Of a stretch of DNA of 64,000 nt, positions 59,730 through 64,000 are shown piece by piece. The notes under the pieces were generated by a model. It was not told the DNA's origin and did not search any database. It worked only from the letters and a program-made list of their open reading frames with translations. The position numbers were made by a program, and so were the translations under genes. This stretch comes from Cecembia calidifontis (GTDB taxonomy: Bacteria; Bacteroidota; Bacteroidia; Cytophagales; Cyclobacteriaceae), in NCBI RefSeq assembly GCF_004216715.1, contig NZ_SGXG01000001.1, positions 2,712,501-2,776,500 of the forward strand. Direction: 5' to 3'. Position 1 is the first letter of the stretch. Every line of letters starts with the position of its first letter.

Positions 59730-60503
59730 ATGAACAGAATAGATCAACTATTTGATAGAAAAAAAGAGCGGGTGCTTTCAATTTATTTTACCGCGGGCTT
59801 CCCCAAACTGGAAGACACTGTTCCAATCATGCAAGCCATAGAGGAGGGAGGAGCAGATATCATTGAGGTGGGTGTGCCTTACAGTGATCCCATTGCAGAT
59901 GGTCCAACTATTCAGGATAGCAATATGATTGCCCTGAACAATGGGATGAGTTTAAAGAAGCTATTTGTGCAGTTAAAGGATATGCGCCAATTTGTTAGCC
60001 TTCCGGTAGTATTGATGGGGTACCTTAATCCCATTATACAATATGGTATGGAGGAGTTTTGCCAAAAATGCCAGGAATTGGGGATTGATGGATTGATTGT
60101 GCCGGATTTGCCCATGCAGCAGTATCTGGATGAATACAAGGAGATGTTTGACCGGTATGGATTAAGGAATACCTTTTTGATTTCACCTCAGACCAGTGAA
60201 AAAAGGATCAGAGAAATTGATGCCAATTCCAATGGATTCATTTACATGGTTTCAGCCCATTCCATTACCGGAGCAAGAACAGGAATTTCAGAGGAGCAGA
60301 TTGCATATTTTGAAAGAGTCAAGTCTATGGGACTGAAAAACCCCAGGCTAATTGGTTTTGGGATTTCTGATGCAGAGACTTTTGCCACTGCTTCAGACTA
60401 CAGCAACGGTGCTATTATTGGAAGTGCTTTTATCAAAAAAATCAAAGACAGCAAAGACTTGAAAAATGATATCAAGTCCTACATTCAATCAGTCATACAG
60501 TAA
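59730..60503 (+). CDS. trpA: Tryptophan synthase alpha chain
   Basis: This 257-residue TIM barrel cleaves indole-3-glycerol phosphate. Motifs: YFTAGFPKLEDTVPIM (usual acidic catalytic region), VGVPYSDPIADGPTIQ (catalytic Asp), PDLPMQ, GFGISDAE. Last trp gene. Confidence 0.96.
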   Translation: MNRIDQLFDRKKERVLSIYFTAGFPKLEDTVPIMQAIEEGGADIIEVGVPYSDPIADGPTIQDSNMIALNNGMSLKKLFVQLKDMRQFVSLPVVLMGYLNPIIQYGMEEFCQKCQELGIDGLIVPDLPMQQYLDEYKEMFDRYGLRNTFLISPQTSEKRIREIDANSNGFIYMVSAHSITGARTGISEEQIAYFERVKSMGLKNPRLIGFGISDAETFATASDYSNGAIIGSAFIKKIKDSKDLKNDIKSYIQSVIQ

Positions 60504-60506
60504 TTT

Positions 60507-61526
60507 ATGATCATACAGTTAAAAGAAGATATCAGTGAAAAGCAAAAAGCATCACTGATACAGGAAGTCAACGAAATCGGATACAAGATTACAGAGGTAA
60601 AAACCCAATTAGGAGATTATCTGATCGGTATTGGGAAGAAAGATTTTGATATAAGGAAAATCGGGCAAAAGGAAGGGATAAAAGATATCCACATTGTTTC
60701 GGATGAATATAAGTTAGTTTCCAAAAAATGGAAAGTGAAACCCACCTCCATTGATCTGGGTGATGGTGTATATATCAAAGATGGAGATATGGCGATCATC
60801 GCCGGACCTTGCTCAATTGAGTCTGAGGAGCAGATCAGAAAAGTCGTTTCCCATTTAAAAGAAAACGGAATACGTATGATGCGAGGGGGGGTATTTAAAC
60901 CAAGGACCAGCCCTTATGCATTCAGGGGAATGGGAATAGATGGCTTAAAACTTTGGTACAATATTGCCAGGGCTGAAGGAATTAAAATTGTTACTGAAGT
61001 CATGCAGGTTTCCCAGATTGAAGAAATGTATCCTTACACGGACATTTATCAGGTAGGGGCAAGAAATACCCAAAACTTCAATTTATTGGATGAATTGGGC
61101 AAGGTGGACAAAGCCGTAATGATCAAAAGAGGTATCTCAGGAACCATTGAAGAATTACTGCAATCTGCAGAATATGTGTTTTCAGGTGGAAATGAAAAGC
61201 TGATTCTTTGTGAAAGAGGGATAAGGACTTATGAACGTGCCAGCAGAAATACTTTGGATCTCAATGCTGTTCCTATTCTCAAATCCAAGTCCCATCTTCC
61301 GGTGATAGTGGATCCATCACATGGAATTGGAATCAGGGAATTTGTACCTCAGATGGCTTTGGCCGGTGTGATGGCCGGTGCAGATGGAATTATCTATGAA
61401 ACACATGAAGTGCCTGAAAAAGCCTATTCAGATGGTCAACAGACTTTGGATTTTGCACAAAGTGCCCGTTTGGCAGATTGGATAAGGAAAACCTTTGCCA
61501 TGCGTAAGACATTTGAACTGCTTTGA
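60507..61526 (+). CDS. aroF: 3-Deoxy-7-phosphoheptulonate (DAHP) synthase, type I-beta
   Basis: This 339-residue enzyme starts the shikimate pathway from PEP and erythrose-4-phosphate. An N-terminal ferredoxin-like regulatory domain (residues 1-70) precedes the barrel: IAGPCSIESEEQI, RGGVFKPRTSPYAFRGMG, QVGARNTQNF, IVDPSHGIG. Three bases after trpA, so under trp control too. No chorismate mutase domain is fused. Confidence 0.95.
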   Translation: MIIQLKEDISEKQKASLIQEVNEIGYKITEVKTQLGDYLIGIGKKDFDIRKIGQKEGIKDIHIVSDEYKLVSKKWKVKPTSIDLGDGVYIKDGDMAIIAGPCSIESEEQIRKVVSHLKENGIRMMRGGVFKPRTSPYAFRGMGIDGLKLWYNIARAEGIKIVTEVMQVSQIEEMYPYTDIYQVGARNTQNFNLLDELGKVDKAVMIKRGISGTIEELLQSAEYVFSGGNEKLILCERGIRTYERASRNTLDLNAVPILKSKSHLPVIVDPSHGIGIREFVPQMALAGVMAGADGIIYETHEVPEKAYSDGQQTLDFAQSARLADWIRKTFAMRKTFELL

Positions 61527-61554
61527 TTTTCCGCCAACAAAATTTTATTTAAGA

Positions 61555-61585
61555 AACAGTCAGAATTGCTTATTTTTGACTGGTT
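61555..61585 (+). terminator. Weak hairpin after the trp-aroF operon
   Basis: AACAGTCA pairs with TGACTGGTT, followed only by TTTC. Possible end of the operon. Confidence 0.4.
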
Positions 61586-61701
61586 TTCAAAAGGTGTTTT
61601 TTGGAATCAGAAAACATTTGTCAGTGAACCATAGTAAAAGTAGAAGGGATCCACAGTTTTAAGGTGTAAAACAAAGGCAATCCTAAAAACCCAAATATAA
61701 T

Positions 61702-62484
61702 ATGACGAATAAACCCAAAGACTGGGTCTTCTCAGACCCGAGATTAAAAGAGATGAGACAGGATTACGGGGCCTATACAGAAGAGGATTTTAAAGTTTGG
61801 AAGATTCTTTTTGACAGGCAAATAGTCAATTTGCCTAAAGCAGCCTCAAAAGCGTATTTGGAAGGTATTAAAGAAATAAACTTTACTTCTGACCGCATAG
61901 CAGACTTTGATGATGTCAATAGAAGACTCGCCAAGAGTACAGGTTGGTCAATTCAGGTAGTCCCGGGATTGATCGATGATGACCTTTTCTTTGGTCTGAT
62001 GAACAATAAAAGGTTTTGTTCCTCTACCTGGCTAAGAAAGATGGAGCAGCTGGATTATCTCGAAGAGCCTGATATGTTCCATGATGCTTTTGCGCACATG
62101 CCGATGCTGACCAATCAGCCCTATGTGGACTTTTTGGAAAAACTGAGTGGAATTGCGCTTAAGCATATTGATGATAAGTGGGCAATTGAACTGCTTTCCA
62201 GAATTTATTGGTTTACAATAGAATTTGGGCTGATCAGGGAAGATGGGGAATTGAGGATTTATGGAGCCGGTATATTGAGTTCTGCCGGTGAAACCAAATA
62301 CAGTTTATCCAATGAGCCGGCCCATTATGATTACAATGTGAAAAAAATCATGAATACGCCATACTGGAAAGACAAATTCCAGGACAAATATTTTGTAATT
62401 GACAGTTATGAGCAATTGTACCAATCTATTCCGGAAATCGAGGAAGTTTTGGAAGAAATGCTTTCAGAGGCAACACAAAAATAA
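61702..62484 (+). CDS. phhA: Phenylalanine-4-hydroxylase
   Basis: This 260-residue protein is a monomer-type aromatic amino-acid hydroxylase that makes tyrosine from phenylalanine with pterin and iron. Iron ligands His127 and His132 (MFHDAFAHMP; most relatives read HDxxGH) and Glu174 (FTIEFGL). Also FGAGILSS-type GAGILSSAGE. Own unit, terminated at 62523. Confidence 0.92.
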   Translation: MTNKPKDWVFSDPRLKEMRQDYGAYTEEDFKVWKILFDRQIVNLPKAASKAYLEGIKEINFTSDRIADFDDVNRRLAKSTGWSIQVVPGLIDDDLFFGLMNNKRFCSSTWLRKMEQLDYLEEPDMFHDAFAHMPMLTNQPYVDFLEKLSGIALKHIDDKWAIELLSRIYWFTIEFGLIREDGELRIYGAGILSSAGETKYSLSNEPAHYDYNVKKIMNTPYWKDKFQDKYFVIDSYEQLYQSIPEIEEVLEEMLSEATQK

Positions 62485-62522
62485 GTATTTGGAATAATTC
62501 GGAATTAGTATTTGAAATCCAA

Positions 62523-62559
62523 AAAGCGTTTGTGGTTTGTCAGTCACGAACGTTTTTTT
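62523..62559 (+). terminator. Terminator of phhA
   Basis: AAAGCGTTTGTG pairs with CACGAACGTTT (with wobbles), then a run of T. 38 bases after the phhA stop. Confidence 0.75.
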
Positions 62560-62623
62560 ATTCCAAATGAATTTAAAGATCTGGTTGGGACATGTCCAGC
62601 CTTTTGGTTAAAAAGCTTTTTGA

Positions 62624-63217
62624 ATGAATGTAGCAGTAATTAAATACAATGCAGGGAATGTACAGTCCGTTTTGTATGCTTTGGAAAGATTAGGTGCGGA
62701 AGCAATACTTACTGATGATTTGGAGCGTATTTCCAAAGCAGATAAGGTCATCTTTCCAGGCCAAGGAGAGGCAAGTACCGCCATGAAGTACCTCAAGGAA
62801 AGAAAACTGGATAAGTTGATCCCTCAACTTAAACAACCCTTTTTTGGGGTTTGTCTGGGTCAGCAACTTTTATGTGAGCATTCAGAAGAGAATGACACTA
62901 CTTGTTTGGGTGTTTTTCCTGTAAAAGTTAAAAAGTTTGTTCCTCAAAATGCCGAAGAGTTTAAAGTTCCCCATGTAGGTTGGAACAATATTTATGACTT
63001 AAAAACACCTCTTTTGGAAGGGTTGGACGACCATTCATTTGTGTATTATGTGCATAGTTTTTATTGTGAACTGAGTGAATATACCATCGCCAAAACCCAT
63101 TATATTCATGATTTTGCTGCTTTGATGAATAAGGATAATTTTTATGCCATGCAGGCCCATCCCGAGAAAAGCAGTTTGGTTGGAGAAAGAATATTAAAGA
63201 ATTTTCTATCCCTTTAA
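62624..63217 (+). CDS. hisH: Imidazole glycerol phosphate synthase, glutaminase subunit
   Basis: This 197-residue amidotransferase supplies ammonia to HisF. Triad: Cys77 (GVCLGQQ), His179 and Glu181 (AHPEKS). It is the first histidine gene in the window, directly after a terminator, so it starts a unit of its own. Confidence 0.95.
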   Translation: MNVAVIKYNAGNVQSVLYALERLGAEAILTDDLERISKADKVIFPGQGEASTAMKYLKERKLDKLIPQLKQPFFGVCLGQQLLCEHSEENDTTCLGVFPVKVKKFVPQNAEEFKVPHVGWNNIYDLKTPLLEGLDDHSFVYYVHSFYCELSEYTIAKTHYIHDFAALMNKDNFYAMQAHPEKSSLVGERILKNFLSL

Positions 63218-63273
63218 AAAGAAGTGTTTCATTTGAAAATCAATCAGGGGTCTTGATTCCCATAAAAGCAAAA

Positions 63274-63993
63274 ATGGAGATAATACCGGCAATTGATATT
63301 ATAAACGGAAAATGCGTCAGACTTACCCAAGGGGATTATGGTCAAAAAAAAGAATACCATGATAGTCCTCTTGAAATGGCCAAAAGATTTGAACAGGCAG
63401 GTATTTCCAGGTTGCATTTGGTTGACCTGGATGGGGCAAAACAAAAACAAATTGTAAACAAGCAGGCCTTAAAGGCGATAGCAGAAGGAACATCTCTCAA
63501 AATTGATTTTGGGGGAGGAGTGCAATCCGATACAGCTATTGAAGAGGCGTTTTCCTTAGGTGCACATCAGGTCACAGGAGGAAGCATAGCCGTAAAAAAT
63601 CAGGATTTGTTTGAATCTTGGATATCAAGGTTTGGAGGAGAAAAAATTATCCTGGGTGCAGATGCCAAAAACAGGAAGATTGCCATCTCAGGTTGGGAAG
63701 AAACAACAGAAATCGAACTCATTGACTTCATCAAAGGCTATTATAATAAGGGTATCAGTTATGTAATTTGTACAGATGTAGCCAAAGATGGTTTACTTCA
63801 AGGACCTTCTTTGGATTTGTATAGAGAAATCCTCTCCGAGATTCCTGGCATCAGACTAATTGCAAGTGGGGGAGTCTCAGAGATAAAGGATCTTGAAAAA
63901 TTGGCTGAAATCGGTGTTTATGGAACGATAGTAGGGAAGGCTTATTATGAAGGAAAAATTACGCTTGAACAGTTGGCCGGTTTTGCCTTCTGA
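63274..63993 (+). CDS. hisA: ProFAR isomerase
   Basis: This 239-residue TIM-barrel enzyme isomerises ProFAR in histidine synthesis. Motifs: IIPAIDIINGKCVRLTQGDY (Asp8), DFGGGVQ, VCTDVAKDG, ASGGVSE. ATG 63274 is used; an earlier in-frame start would be TTG. hisF is expected beyond the window. Confidence 0.95.
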   Translation: MEIIPAIDIINGKCVRLTQGDYGQKKEYHDSPLEMAKRFEQAGISRLHLVDLDGAKQKQIVNKQALKAIAEGTSLKIDFGGGVQSDTAIEEAFSLGAHQVTGGSIAVKNQDLFESWISRFGGEKIILGADAKNRKIAISGWEETTEIELIDFIKGYYNKGISYVICTDVAKDGLLQGPSLDLYREILSEIPGIRLIASGGVSEIKDLEKLAEIGVYGTIVGKAYYEGKITLEQLAGFAF

Positions 63994-64000
63994 TCATTCA

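Noticed and set aside
62588..62597. GGACATGTCC palindrome before hisH
   Set aside because: A single 10-bp palindrome is expected by chance in 64 kb and has no second copy nearby.
1..64000. tRNA, rRNA genes or a known riboswitch class
   Set aside because: None was recognised on reading; a structure-based search was not possible, so small RNAs may have been missed.

Overview
The window looks like a chromosomal stretch of a Bacteroidota bacterium, most likely order Cytophagales and perhaps Cyclobacteriaceae or a close relative (inferred from gene content, not from a search). Supporting signs are the block DUF177-rpmF-fabH-efp-accB-accC, several Bacteroidota-only or Bacteroidota-typical proteins (DUF2911, DUF4199, outer-membrane beta-barrels ending in an aromatic residue), Tat-exported Gfo/Idh/MocA and DUF1501 proteins, a GH95 fucosidase, few Shine-Dalgarno sites, and several matches to the Bacteroidota -7 promoter element TAnnTTTG.

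Layout. 1-3712 (minus): a tightly overlapping unit of amidase, DigH-like glycan hydrolase, GNAT acetyltransferase and AmpG/MurT-like MFS transporter, best read as peptidoglycan turnover and salvage. 3864-6992 (minus): Hsp20, formimidoylglutamase, Tat-exported oxidoreductase. 7200-8619: intact IS3-family element. 8711-10370 (minus): DUF4199, SRPBCC and DUF2911 proteins. 10439-11883: intact IS4-family element inside a divergent promoter region. 11984-13858 (plus): archease and RtcB RNA ligase. 14032-19415: DUF4349 lipoprotein, XRE/DUF2975 pair with a palindromic operator candidate, ValS, an unknown membrane protein, dodecin. 19728-26200: fumarylacetoacetase, a decayed beta-barrel gene, then a minus unit of GH95 fucosidase, flavin amine oxidase and nitrilase-family hydrolase. 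26305-30335: outer-membrane and small membrane proteins around an IS30-family element, plus a TlpA-like thioredoxin. 30495-36578 (plus): Tex, a ParDE toxin-antitoxin pair, S9A peptidase, SDR. 36599-43248 (minus): an operon of DUF1549/DUF1553 cytochrome, DUF1501, DUF2231-cytochrome-LRR and SIS proteins. 43429-48007 (minus): fatty-acid and translation genes. 48146-53000 (minus): proC, a 5'-truncated beta-barrel gene and the three-subunit transhydrogenase. 53709-63993 (plus): a Trp-rich leader peptide with attenuator, trpEGDCFBA and a DAHP synthase, then phenylalanine hydroxylase, then hisH-hisA running out of the window.

How the genes work together. The right third is aromatic amino-acid metabolism: DAHP synthase feeds chorismate, trpEGDCFBA makes tryptophan under apparent attenuation control, and phenylalanine hydroxylase converts Phe to Tyr. 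Fumarylacetoacetase, 33 kb away, would finish Tyr catabolism. The least understood unit is the four-gene cytochrome/DUF1501/SIS operon. Other items deserving attention are the trp attenuator, the two inward-facing terminators at the ends of the IS4 element, the palindromic operator candidate of the XRE/DUF2975 pair, and two damaged beta-barrel genes. No CRISPR array, rRNA or tRNA gene was seen.
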